Assembly (NCBI GenBank): GCA_003245395.1
Contig: QKDF01000240.1
Coordinates: 1 to 6,380, forward strand
DNA from: Clostridia bacterium
Lineage (GTDB): Bacteria > Bacillota > Clostridia > Oscillospirales > Oscillospiraceae
Direction of reading: 5' to 3'
Length of the DNA stretch: 6,380 nucleotides
The notes under the pieces are model-generated. The model worked only from the letters and a program-made list of their open reading frames with translations. It did not search any database and had not been told where the DNA came from. Position numbers and translations under genes: made by a program. Within the stretch, counting starts at the first letter, position 1; the number at the start of each line of letters is the position of its first letter. Positions 1-5,668 of this stretch are shown one piece after another.

Positions 1-539
1 GTGGTGGGCAGCAGGGCTGGCTCCTTCATGGTGTTGTCATAGTTGTCGATGAAGTCCACCGTGTCCGCGTCGATGTCCCGGAAAATTTCGGCACAGACGG
101 GGGCGAGTTTGGCCTCCGTATACCGGGAGGCGGCGTAGGCCATATCCCGGGAGTAGACCTTGCCGAAGTTGCCCTTGGACTCCACAAACGGCGTCAGCAG
201 GGCACCGTAGCCCCGGGAGAGACGCACCATGGTCTCATAGATGGCCGCGTCGCCGTGGGGGTTGAGGCGCATGGTCTGGCCCACGATATTCGCGGATTTG
301 GTGCGGGGCCCGGTGAGAAGGCCCATCTTGTACATGGTGTAGAGCAGCTTGCGGTGGGAGGGCTTAAAGCCGTCGATCTCCGGAATCGCCCGGGAGACGA
401 TCACGCTCATGGCGTAGGGCATATAGTTGACTTCCAGCGTGTCGGTGATGGGCTGTTCCACCACCTGGGCGTGAAGCCCCAGCACGTTGGGATTGTCATT
501 GTTTAATTTGCCCGGTTCGGGTTGTTTTTTCTTTGGCAT
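1..539 (-). CDS. parC: Type IIA DNA topoisomerase subunit A (ParC/GyrA family), N-terminal 179 codons, runs off left edge
   Basis: This is the DNA breakage-reunion subunit of a type IIA topoisomerase. With the B subunit encoded upstream it would pass one duplex through a transient double-strand break in another. The visible part covers the winged-helix/cleavage domain: NYMPYAMSVIVSRAIP near residues 38-53, DGFKPSHRKLLY at 56-67, the quinolone-pocket helix NPHGDAAIYE at 93-102, and SRYTE with the likely catalytic tyrosine Tyr140 next to Arg139. The positions matching E. coli GyrA Ser83 and Asp87 are Ala98 and Glu102. The ATG at 539 has AAGGA upstream at 8-nt spacing. The gene lies 154 nt after the B-subunit stop on the same strand. 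I see no convincing promoter or terminator in that spacer, so cotranscription is likely. The C-terminal domain that would separate gyrase from topoisomerase IV is outside the window, so parC rather than gyrA is an inference from resemblance to the additional clostridial topoisomerase pair. Confidence 0.85.
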   Translation of the reverse strand, partial: MPKKKQPEPGKLNNDNPNVLGLHAQVVEQPITDTLEVNYMPYAMSVIVSRAIPEIDGFKPSHRKLLYTMYKMGLLTGPRTKSANIVGQTMRLNPHGDAAIYETMVRLSRGYGALLTPFVESKGNFGKVYSRDMAYAASRYTEAKLAPVCAEIFRDIDADTVDFIDNYDNTMKEPALLPT

Positions 540-693
540 GGAATCCCGTCCTTATCTTGGAACTTGAGGCGCCGCAGGAAAAGTGCGGAGGTGCGGCACG
601 GCTGCGGAGTAGTGTCAGCTTCCGGCGCGGCAGGGCGATCCGATATCTTGAATCATACCGGCGATGTGCGAATCCGGAGGTTTGAAAATTGGA

Positions 694-2679
694 TCAGGAG
701 ATGTCCGCCAGCTCCAGATACTTGTAGCCGTTTTCGGCAATATGATCCTTGCGTCCCTGGAGGTTGTCCCCCAGCAGCAGATCAAATACCCGGGAGGTCT
801 CCTCCAGATCGGAGGGCTGGACCCGGATCAGGCGGCGGGTTTGGGGGTTCATGGTGGTCAGCCACATCATGTCAGGGTCATTTTCACCCAGACCTTTGGA
901 GCGGTCTACCTTGACCTTTTTCCCTTCCAATGTTTTAAGAATATCATTTTTTTCTTTGTCGGAGTAAGCAAACCAGGTCTTGTCTCCGCTGTTGAGCTCA
1001 AACAGGGGCGTCTCCGCGATATAAACGTATCCCTCCCGGATCAGGGTGGGAGTCAGGCGGTAGAGCATCGTCAGGATCAGCGTGCGGATCTGGAAGCCGT
1101 CCACGTCGCCATCGGTGCACAGGATGATCTTGTTCCAGCGCAGATTGGAAAGATCGAAGGACGCCAGATCCTTCACATGCTTATCCTTGACCTCCACGCC
1201 GCAGCCAAGAACTTTCATCAAATCCGTGATGATCTCGCTTTTGAAAATCCGGGCATAATCCGCCTTCAGACAGTTGAGGATTTTGCCCCGGACAGGCATG
1301 ATGCCCTGATATTCCGCGTCCCGGCTGAGTTTGACGCTGCCCAGAGCGGAGTCGCCCTCCACGATATAGATTTCCCGCTTTTCCACGTCCCGGGAGCGGC
1401 AGTCCACAAACTTCTGCACCCTGTTGGCGATGTCGATGCTGCCGGAGAGTTTCTTTTTGATGTTAAGGCGGGCTTTTTCCGCGCTTTCCCGGCTGCGCTT
1501 GTTGATGAGCACCTGCTCGGCGATCTTCTCCGCATCGAAGGGGTTTTCGATGAAATAGACCTCCATGTTGGAACGGAGGAACTCTGTCATGGCCTCCTGG
1601 ACGAATTTATTGGTAATAGCCTTTTTCGTCTGGTTTTCATAGGAAGTGGCGGTGGAGAAGTTGTTGGATACCAGGACGATACAGTCTTCGATATCGTTCC
1701 AGGTGATTTTGCTCTCGCTTTTTTGATATTTGTTGTTTTGCTTCAGATATGCGTCCAGACCGTAGACAAAGGCGGACTTAGTCGCCTTTTCCGGGCTGCC
1801 GCCATGTTCCAGCCAGGAGGAGTTGTGATAGTGCTCAATGAGGTTTACCCGGTTGCTGAAACAGAAGGACACGGACAGCTTCACCTTGTACTCCGGCTTA
1901 TCCTCCCGATCCCGGCCCCGGCGTTCAGCCTCCCAGAAAACCGGCGCGGTGAGGCTGCCCTCGCCCGCCAGCTCAGTCACATAGTCCACAATACCGTTTT
2001 CATAGAAAAAGTCGGTGGTCTCGAATTTTCCCGGCGCTGTCTCATTGCGGAAGCGGAACGTGACGCCGGCGTTGACCACGGCCTGACGCTTCATAACGTC
2101 GGTGAAGTAATCCGCCGGGATAGCCGTGTCTGTGAAGACGTCCAGATCGGGCAGCCAGCGGATGGTGGAGCCGGTCTTTTTTCCGGTATCCGTGGGCTCC
2201 TCGTGCAGTCCGCCCATGTTTTCACCCTGCTCAAAGTGCAGGGTGTATTTCTTTCCGTCCCGGCGGACGGTCACATCCATATATCGGGAGGCATACTGGG
2301 TGGCGCAGGCGCCCAAACCATTGAGGCCCAAGGCGTATTCATAGTTGTCCCCGGTGGTATTGTTGTACTTTCCGCCGGCATACAGCTCACAGAACACCAG
2401 CTCCCAGTTGAACTTTTGCTCCTTTTCGTTCCAGTCCAGCGGGCAGCCGCGTCCCTGATCCTCCACCTGGATGGAGCGGTCGGCAAAGCGAGTGACAGTG
2501 ATGAGCGTGCCGTGGCCCTCCCGAGCCTCGTCAATGGCGTTGGAAAGGATTTCAAAAACCGCGTGCTCGCAGCCCTCCAGTCCGTCGGACCCGAAAATAA
2601 CGCCGGGGCGTTTCCGCACCCGGTCTGCACCTTTCAAAGACGAAATACTCTCGTTGCCATAGTCTTTCTTCACTGCCAT
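694..2679 (-). CDS. parE: Type IIA DNA topoisomerase subunit B (ParE/GyrB family), complete, 661 aa
   Basis: This is the ATPase/TOPRIM subunit of a type IIA topoisomerase; ATP binding dimerises its N-terminal gate and the TOPRIM domain supplies Mg2+ ligands for DNA cleavage. The GHKL ATPase shows EILSNAIDEA with the expected catalytic Glu43 and Asn46, EDQGRGCP with Asp74, the glycine-rich lid GLNGLGA at 118-124, TGSTIRWLP at 169-177, and a QTK loop at 350-352. The TOPRIM domain shows EGDSALGSVK at 441-450, PVRGKILN at 462-469 and TDGDVDG at 522-528 with the acidic triad intact. SKGLGE and the TTMNPQTRRLIRV block follow at 594-620. Canonical EGDSAGGSAK and TDADVDGSH are altered at non-acidic positions. 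I prefer the ATG at 2679, because AAAGGAAA lies 8 nt upstream and the family-typical sequence starts there; an in-frame ATG at 2790 would lie upstream of the candidate promoter. The length suits ParE rather than long enterobacterial GyrB, but a gyrase role is not excluded. Confidence 0.9.
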   Translation of the reverse strand: MAVKKDYGNESISSLKGADRVRKRPGVIFGSDGLEGCEHAVFEILSNAIDEAREGHGTLITVTRFADRSIQVEDQGRGCPLDWNEKEQKFNWELVFCELYAGGKYNNTTGDNYEYALGLNGLGACATQYASRYMDVTVRRDGKKYTLHFEQGENMGGLHEEPTDTGKKTGSTIRWLPDLDVFTDTAIPADYFTDVMKRQAVVNAGVTFRFRNETAPGKFETTDFFYENGIVDYVTELAGEGSLTAPVFWEAERRGRDREDKPEYKVKLSVSFCFSNRVNLIEHYHNSSWLEHGGSPEKATKSAFVYGLDAYLKQNNKYQKSESKITWNDIEDCIVLVSNNFSTATSYENQTKKAITNKFVQEAMTEFLRSNMEVYFIENPFDAEKIAEQVLINKRSRESAEKARLNIKKKLSGSIDIANRVQKFVDCRSRDVEKREIYIVEGDSALGSVKLSRDAEYQGIMPVRGKILNCLKADYARIFKSEIITDLMKVLGCGVEVKDKHVKDLASFDLSNLRWNKIILCTDGDVDGFQIRTLILTMLYRLTPTLIREGYVYIAETPLFELNSGDKTWFAYSDKEKNDILKTLEGKKVKVDRSKGLGENDPDMMWLTTMNPQTRRLIRVQPSDLEETSRVFDLLLGDNLQGRKDHIAENGYKYLELADIS

Positions 2680-2737
2680 TGCGTGTTTCCTTTCTTTGCC
2701 CGGAAAGCCGTGGGCCTCCCTTTGGTAAATTGAGAAC

Positions 2738-2766
2738 ATCCTACCATAAAATCGGCAAAATTTCAA
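2738..2766 (-). promoter_or_regulatory. Sigma-A-type promoter for the topoisomerase genes
   Basis: Read on the minus strand, TTGAAA (2766-2761, 5 of 6 to TTGACA) is separated by 17 nt from TAGGAT (2743-2738, 4 of 6 to TATAAT). A TG dinucleotide one base before the -10 makes it an extended -10. Transcription would start near 2731, giving a leader of about 50 nt that contains the AAAGGAAA ribosome binding site of the B-subunit gene. This start point also argues against translation beginning at 2790. Confidence 0.65.
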
Positions 2767-3318
2767 GGCCGGCCCCTGGAAGGACAGCATTTATGTCCCG
2801 AATGTTCCCGAACAGCCATTCCCATAATTTTCATGTCACCTTTACACTCTGTTCATATTTCAGGGTTTTTCACATTTTCCACACAGTTTTCCACACTGTT
2901 ATGTTAACATGGAAATCAGCGAAAAATACATAAAAAGATGGAGGCAACCCAAAATGTTCCAAAAGGGCCGCCGGACGAAATTCATACAAAAAGTCTCCCG
3001 TTTCAAAGGGTTTTTCGAGTTTTCCACAGAATCATCCACAAGGGGCCCAAATCTCCTGAAAATCGGCATTTTTTCAAAGATTATTACCGAATGCGGAAAA
3101 GACCAAAGACCCACACAGCTGTCTTTTGCATAAAAAATCAATGTGGAATGGCAAGGGGGTTCCTGAGTAGGGGATACGTTATGAGCGCAATACCCCGCGG
3201 GCCGCTGGATGCAGAGTCCTTTCCTGATTTTCCGATCATATCAGAATCCGGCGGGCAGTGCAATTCCTGCCGCGGCTTTCGGAACAAAAACTTGTAAAAA
3301 TCTCAAGCACGGCGCGAA
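2767..3318. other. Long intergenic region without a convincing gene
   Basis: Besides the DnaA-box array this stretch holds no gene I can support. Short open frames on both strands lack recognisable domains and have poor or no ribosome binding sites. Part of the parE promoter sequence is echoed upstream: AAAATCGGCA followed four bases later by TTCAA occurs at about 2748-2766 and again near 3059-3078, but the second copy has no -10. The segment 3141-3318 is less AT-rich and contains only weak imperfect hairpins. I recognise no riboswitch, T-box or structured RNA. Confidence 0.5.
2866..3040 (+). promoter_or_regulatory. Cluster of five same-orientation DnaA-box-like 9-mers
   Basis: Five 9-mers resemble the DnaA box TTATNCACA, all on the plus strand: TTTTTCACA (2866-2874), TTTTCCACA (2875-2883), TTTTCCACA (2887-2895), TTTTCCACA (3020-3028) and TCATCCACA (3032-3040). 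Each has one mismatch to the consensus. They form a group of three and a pair with starts 12 nt apart. The perfect palindrome ATGTTAACAT (2901-2910) and an AT-rich run to about 2940 follow the first group. A short GC block (AGGGGCCC) and AT-rich DNA follow the second. The array lies about 100-275 nt upstream of the topoisomerase promoter. It could be an origin element, a DnaA titration or regulatory cluster, or a DnaA operator. No dnaA or dnaN gene is in the window, and I see no clear run of DnaA-trio motifs. Confidence 0.6.
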
Positions 3319-3355
3319 ACAGGCGCCGGAGAGGAGTTCCCTTTCCGGCGCCTGT
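3319..3355 (-). terminator. GC-rich hairpin downstream of spoVAC, probable terminator
   Basis: ACAGGCGCCGGA (3319-3330) and TCCGGCGCCTGT (3344-3355) form a perfect 12-bp stem. On the plus strand it could extend by four more pairs, one of them G-U, around a 5-nt loop. It starts 13 nt beyond the spoVAC stop. On the minus strand the stem is followed by only a short T run (TTTCG), so it is a strong hairpin with a weak U-tract. It isolates spoVAC from the topoisomerase region. Confidence 0.6.
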
Positions 3356-3367
3356 GAGATGGGTTCT

Positions 3368-3811
3368 TTATAAAAGCCGCATGAGCATCAGAATCACGCC
3401 ATAAAGAACGCTGGCAAGGGTTCCAAACACAATCACCGGCCCTGCGATCAAAAACATTTTGGCAGCCATACCGGTGATCATGCCTTCGCTTTTGAAGTCG
3501 ATGGCCGGGGAGACCACGGCGTTGGCAAACCCTGTAATGGGCACCAGTGTGCCTGCACCGCCGTATTTTGCCAATTTATTATATAGGTTCAGTCCGGTGA
3601 ACAGCGCGGACAAAAAGACCAGTGTGCAGGAGCCGGCGGTTCCGGCATCCTCTTTTTCCAGTCCTGCGGCCGCCCAGCCGTTCTGGATCAGCTGTCCCAC
3701 TACGCAGATCAGTCCCCCGATGATAAATGCCAGAATGATGTTTTTCACAATGGGGGATTTTTTGGCCTTTTCCTTAACCAGCTGCTTATATTCCTCCGGT
3801 GTAATTTCCAT
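3368..3811 (-). CDS. spoVAC: Stage V sporulation protein AC (SpoVAC), 147 aa
   Basis: SpoVAC is a small polytopic protein of the spore inner membrane. In Bacillus it belongs to the SpoVA machinery that moves Ca-dipicolinate into the forespore and releases it at germination, and it has been described as a mechanosensitive channel. Here a charged cytosolic tail (residues 1-20) is followed by hydrophobic segments at about 23-44, 62-78, 86-102 and 115-145. Family-typical blocks are FIIGGLICVVGQ (29-40), GGAGTLVPITGFANAV (84-99) and KSEGM (107-111). The N-terminal extension and length fit SpoVAC better than the shorter SpoVAE. The ATG at 3811 is chosen because GGGAGG sits 7 nt upstream; an in-frame GTG at 3826 would lie almost at the predicted transcription start. 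No spoVAD or spoVAE is adjacent: a terminator follows, and hemW diverges upstream. Confidence 0.92.
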   Translation of the reverse strand: MEITPEEYKQLVKEKAKKSPIVKNIILAFIIGGLICVVGQLIQNGWAAAGLEKEDAGTAGSCTLVFLSALFTGLNLYNKLAKYGGAGTLVPITGFANAVVSPAIDFKSEGMITGMAAKMFLIAGPVIVFGTLASVLYGVILMLMRLL

Positions 3812-3818
3812 CAGAGCG

Positions 3819-3824
3819 CCTCCC
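3819..3824 (-). promoter_or_regulatory. Ribosome binding site deciding the spoVAC start
   Basis: GGGAGG on the minus strand ends 7 nt before the ATG at 3811. It lies downstream of the alternative GTG at 3826, so it can only serve the ATG and fixes the 147-residue form. Confidence 0.75.
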
Positions 3825-3836
3825 ACAAATTTTTCC

Positions 3837-3866
3837 TAGTTTCTCCCACGGAAATCAAAAATATCC
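3837..3866 (-). promoter_or_regulatory. Candidate forespore sigma (SigG/SigF-like) promoter of spoVAC
   Basis: On the minus strand, GGATA (3866-3862) and GAAACTA (3843-3837) are separated by 18 nt. As I recall it, the Bacillus SigG pattern is about GHATR, 18 nt, CATWMTA; the match is 4 of 5 and 5 of 7. The overlapping GGAGAAACTA also fits a SigF-like -10. Forespore control is expected for spoVA genes. The predicted start near 3830 leaves room for the ribosome binding site. The match is imperfect, so this is tentative. Confidence 0.4.
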
Positions 3867-3869
3867 GCC

Positions 3870-3898
3870 TTGCAAAAAAGGAGAAAAGAAGATAGAAT
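3870..3898 (+). promoter_or_regulatory. Sigma-A-type promoter of hemW
   Basis: TTGCAA (3870-3875, 4 of 6) is separated by 17 nt from TAGAAT (3893-3898, 5 of 6). Transcription would start near 3905, only about 3 nt before the upstream ATG at 3908. This favours translation from the ATG at 3938, with a leader of about 33 nt. The -35 lies four bases from the -35 of the candidate divergent spoVAC promoter. Confidence 0.55.
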
Positions 3899-3937
3899 AC
3901 CGAACGGATGCAACATCAGGAAAAGCGGTGTAAACAA

Positions 3938-5149
3938 ATGAAAACAGAACGAAAACCTTTGGGACTTTACATTCATATCCCCTTCTGCCGGAAGAAATGC
4001 GCATACTGCGATTTTTACTCTCTGGCGGGAGCCGAAAATAAAATAGATACATATGTCGCGGCGCTGGAAGCACATCTGACGGAGGTGGCGCCCCGGGCGG
4101 AGCGCCATACGGTGGACACAATTTACTTTGGGGGCGGCACGCCCAGCCTGCTGGGGGAAAAGCGGCTGAACCAGATTCTAAAGGTTATCCGCAAACGGTA
4201 TCATATTGCGCCGGACGCGGAGATCACCCTGGAGGCGAATCCCGAGTCTGCCGGGGACTGGAAAGAGCTGCGCCGCCTGCGCCGGGATGGCTTCAACCGC
4301 CTGTCTCTGGGGATGCAGTCTGCCCGGGAAGAAGAGCTCCGGGAAATCGGCCGTATTCACAGCTTTGACCAGGTGCGTCAGGCTGTGGAGGCCATCCGAA
4401 AGGCCAAGCTGACGAATTTTTCGCTGGATTTGATTTACGGTCTGCCGGGCCAGAGCCTGGAGGATTGGAAACATAATCTGACCGCCGCGGTGGACCTGGC
4501 ACCTATTCACCTGTCCTGTTACGGGCTGAAGGTGGAGGAGGGCACGCCCCTGTTTGCGCGGCAGGACGATGCCTGCCTGCCCGGGGATGAAATTCAGGCG
4601 GAGATGTACCTGTGGACGGTGGACTATTTGTTTCGCCACGGTTTTCGCCAGTATGAGATCTCCAATTTTGCCCGGCCAGGCTATGAATCCCGTCACAACA
4701 TGAAATACTGGACGCTGCAGGAGTACGCCGGCTTTGGACCCGGTGCGCACTCGGACTTCGGTGGTGTCCGCTTTGCCTATGCGCGGGATTTGGACGGATA
4801 TATCCGCGGAGTCACCGATGGGTCGCCCATGCTGTCGGAGAGCGAGTGCATTCCCGCTTTGGATCGGGATACGGAGTGGATTATGCTGGGACTGCGGACA
4901 GTCCGGGGACTGCAGCCGAAGGAGTTTGAAAACCGCTTCCGCCGTCGGTTTGACTGCTTTTTGCCGTTTCTGGAGCAGTGCCGTCAGGCAGGTTACGCTG
5001 TGGAAGAGGGGGACGGCTGGCACCTGACGCCCACGGGGTTCCTGGTTTCCAACCAGATCATCGGCGGGATGCTGGACGCTTTGGGGGAAGAAAAAAAGCG
5101 CCGGGAAGAGGCCCGGGTCCGAGGGGACTTTCGGGTGGAACTGAACTGA
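3938..5149 (+). CDS. hemW: HemW-like radical SAM protein (haem chaperone family), 403 aa
   Basis: HemW is related to oxygen-independent coproporphyrinogen III oxidase (HemN) but is regarded as a haem-binding chaperone that passes haem to target proteins. The 4Fe-4S radical-SAM motif is CRKKCAYCDF, with Cys17, Cys21, Cys24 and Phe26; HemN enzymes have a further Cys where this protein has Phe26. FGGGTPS (64-70) is the SAM-binding glycine motif. DLIYGLPGQ (164-172) and YEISNFA (239-245) are family blocks, and HNMKYW (253-258) is the HNxxYW motif linked to haem binding in HemW. The C-terminal domain ends in a charged tail (383-403). The ATG at 3938 has a GGTG-type Shine-Dalgarno 8 nt upstream; the in-frame ATG at 3908 would add ten residues but nearly coincides with the predicted transcription start. 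The gene stands alone, without the lepA or hrcA-grpE-dnaK neighbours common in Firmicutes. Whether this organism makes or uses haem cannot be seen here. Confidence 0.9.
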   Translation: MKTERKPLGLYIHIPFCRKKCAYCDFYSLAGAENKIDTYVAALEAHLTEVAPRAERHTVDTIYFGGGTPSLLGEKRLNQILKVIRKRYHIAPDAEITLEANPESAGDWKELRRLRRDGFNRLSLGMQSAREEELREIGRIHSFDQVRQAVEAIRKAKLTNFSLDLIYGLPGQSLEDWKHNLTAAVDLAPIHLSCYGLKVEEGTPLFARQDDACLPGDEIQAEMYLWTVDYLFRHGFRQYEISNFARPGYESRHNMKYWTLQEYAGFGPGAHSDFGGVRFAYARDLDGYIRGVTDGSPMLSESECIPALDRDTEWIMLGLRTVRGLQPKEFENRFRRRFDCFLPFLEQCRQAGYAVEEGDGWHLTPTGFLVSNQIIGGMLDALGEEKKRREEARVRGDFRVELN

Positions 5150-5164
5150 AAACAGCACAGAAAA

Positions 5165-5200
5165 GCAGGCGGAGCCGCAGCTATCTGCGGCTCCGCCTGC
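5165..5200 (-). terminator. Intrinsic terminator between convergent hemW and zinc-ribbon gene
   Basis: GCAGGCGGAGCCGCAG (5165-5180) pairs perfectly over 16 bp with 5185-5200 around the 4-nt loop CTAT. On the minus strand the stem is followed at once by TTTTCTG, a usable U-tract, so it should terminate the zinc-ribbon transcript. On the plus strand the stem lacks a U-tract, although it may still help to end or stabilise the hemW message. It lies 15 nt after the hemW stop and 8 nt beyond the zinc-ribbon stop. Confidence 0.8.
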
Positions 5201-5208
5201 CTGCCGGT

Positions 5209-5421
5209 TCAGTTCATCAGAAAATCAAGGATGTTCCATCCGTCGGAGGTCTGCGCCTTATAGATTTCCGTATAACCGCAGTTGGTACAGGAAACCGTGA
5301 TGAAGCGTTTGTTCTGGATGTCGAAAATCTTGGCAAAGTTTCCGCCGGTGGCCTGAAACTGGTCATGCTCGTAGTGCTGACAGCCGCACTTGGGGCAGAC
5401 ATATTGGCTTTTTTCGTTCAT
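5209..5421 (-). CDS. Small zinc-ribbon protein, DUF2082-like, 70 aa
   Basis: This is a short soluble protein with two Cys pairs, CPKC (Cys9, Cys12) and CTNC (Cys45, Cys48), spaced as in a zinc ribbon; Cys14 is extra. The middle block TGGNFAKIFDIQNKRF (25-40) followed by CTNCGYTEIYK (45-55) matches the DUF2082 family (nucleic-acid-binding Zn-ribbon, PF09855 as I recall), common in Firmicutes and usually about 65-75 residues long. Its function is unknown; nucleic-acid binding is a family-level guess. The ATG at 5421 has a near-perfect AAGGAGG five nt upstream, which rules out longer in-frame starts such as 5589. The gene has its own promoter and terminator, so it is monocistronic. Confidence 0.88.
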   Translation of the reverse strand: MNEKSQYVCPKCGCQHYEHDQFQATGGNFAKIFDIQNKRFITVSCTNCGYTEIYKAQTSDGWNILDFLMN

Positions 5422-5472
5422 GGGTTCCTCCTTCTGAGCCGATCGGGCCGCAAATTGTGCCATCTGATAAAA

Positions 5473-5500
5473 ATTATAACATTTGGGAAAAAGAATGCAA
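5473..5500 (-). promoter_or_regulatory. Strong sigma-A promoter of the zinc-ribbon gene
   Basis: On the minus strand, TTGCAT (5500-5495) is followed after 16 nt by a perfect TATAAT (5478-5473), preceded by TG one base upstream (extended -10). The predicted start near 5466 gives a leader of about 45 nt that includes the AAGGAGG site. It is the closest match to consensus among the promoters I found here, suggesting constitutive expression. Confidence 0.8.
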
Positions 5501-5546
5501 CTTTTTTCCTTCCGCAGCGTCTTTTCTAATAGGTGCGGCACAGCCG

Positions 5547-5588
5547 TGCGGTTTCCTCTATTTCCCAGCGAGACAGCAGGAAACCGCA
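5547..5588. repeat. 11-bp inverted repeat between divergent promoters
   Basis: TGCGGTTTCCT (5547-5557) and AGGAAACCGCA (5578-5588) are perfect inverted copies separated by 20 nt. The right arm abuts the candidate -35 of the downstream plus-strand gene. The arrangement could be an operator. The T-rich DNA after the right arm also gives it a weak terminator-like look, but no plus-strand gene ends nearby. Confidence 0.6.
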
Positions 5589-5617
5589 TTTACTTTTGTG
5601 TCCGAACATGCTATGCT
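5589..5617 (+). promoter_or_regulatory. Candidate promoter of the secreted glycosidase gene
   Basis: TTTACT (5589-5594, 4 of 6) lies 17 nt before TATGCT (5612-5617, 4 of 6), with TG one base before the -10. Transcription would start near 5624, about 45 nt before the ATG. The match is moderate. Confidence 0.4.
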
Positions 5618-5668
5618 GTCATTGATTTGTTGTTATGTTGACCACTGAAAGTTACGATGGAGGCAATC

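Noticed and set aside
589..599. AGGTGCGGCAC, also present at 5531-5541, as a possible dispersed repeat
   Set aside because: A shared 11-mer is expected by chance in a window this size, and the flanks do not match.
664..2733. A 689-codon open frame on the plus strand, antisense to the topoisomerase B-subunit gene
   Set aside because: Its translation has no recognisable domain, and the opposite strand encodes an unmistakable GHKL/TOPRIM protein. It is a by-product of GC-biased codon use.
2680..2790. In-frame upstream ATG (2790) for the B-subunit gene, adding 37 residues
   Set aside because: The extra residues do not resemble the family, and the start lies upstream of the predicted transcription start. 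The ATG at 2679 has a good ribosome binding site.
2866..3080. Calling this region the chromosomal oriC
   Set aside because: No dnaA, dnaN or rpmH is present, no clear DnaA-trio run is seen, and skew cannot be judged in a 6-kb window. It is reported only as a DnaA-box cluster.
2909..3133. Short plus-strand open frame in the intergenic region
   Set aside because: It has no ribosome binding site and no domain, and it overlaps the DnaA boxes. A minus-strand frame over the same DNA (2899-3141) is equally unsupported.
3181..3297. 38-codon plus-strand frame with AGGGG eight nt upstream of its ATG and a CNSC motif
   Set aside because: The ribosome binding site is passable, but there is no promoter, no homology I recognise and no conservation evidence. 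It is too weak to annotate.
3908..3937. Upstream ATG for hemW
   Set aside because: It nearly coincides with the predicted transcription start and has no suitably spaced ribosome binding site. Family N-termini fit the ATG at 3938.
4178..5158. 326-codon minus-strand frame antisense to hemW
   Set aside because: No domain is recognisable, and hemW on the plus strand is well supported.
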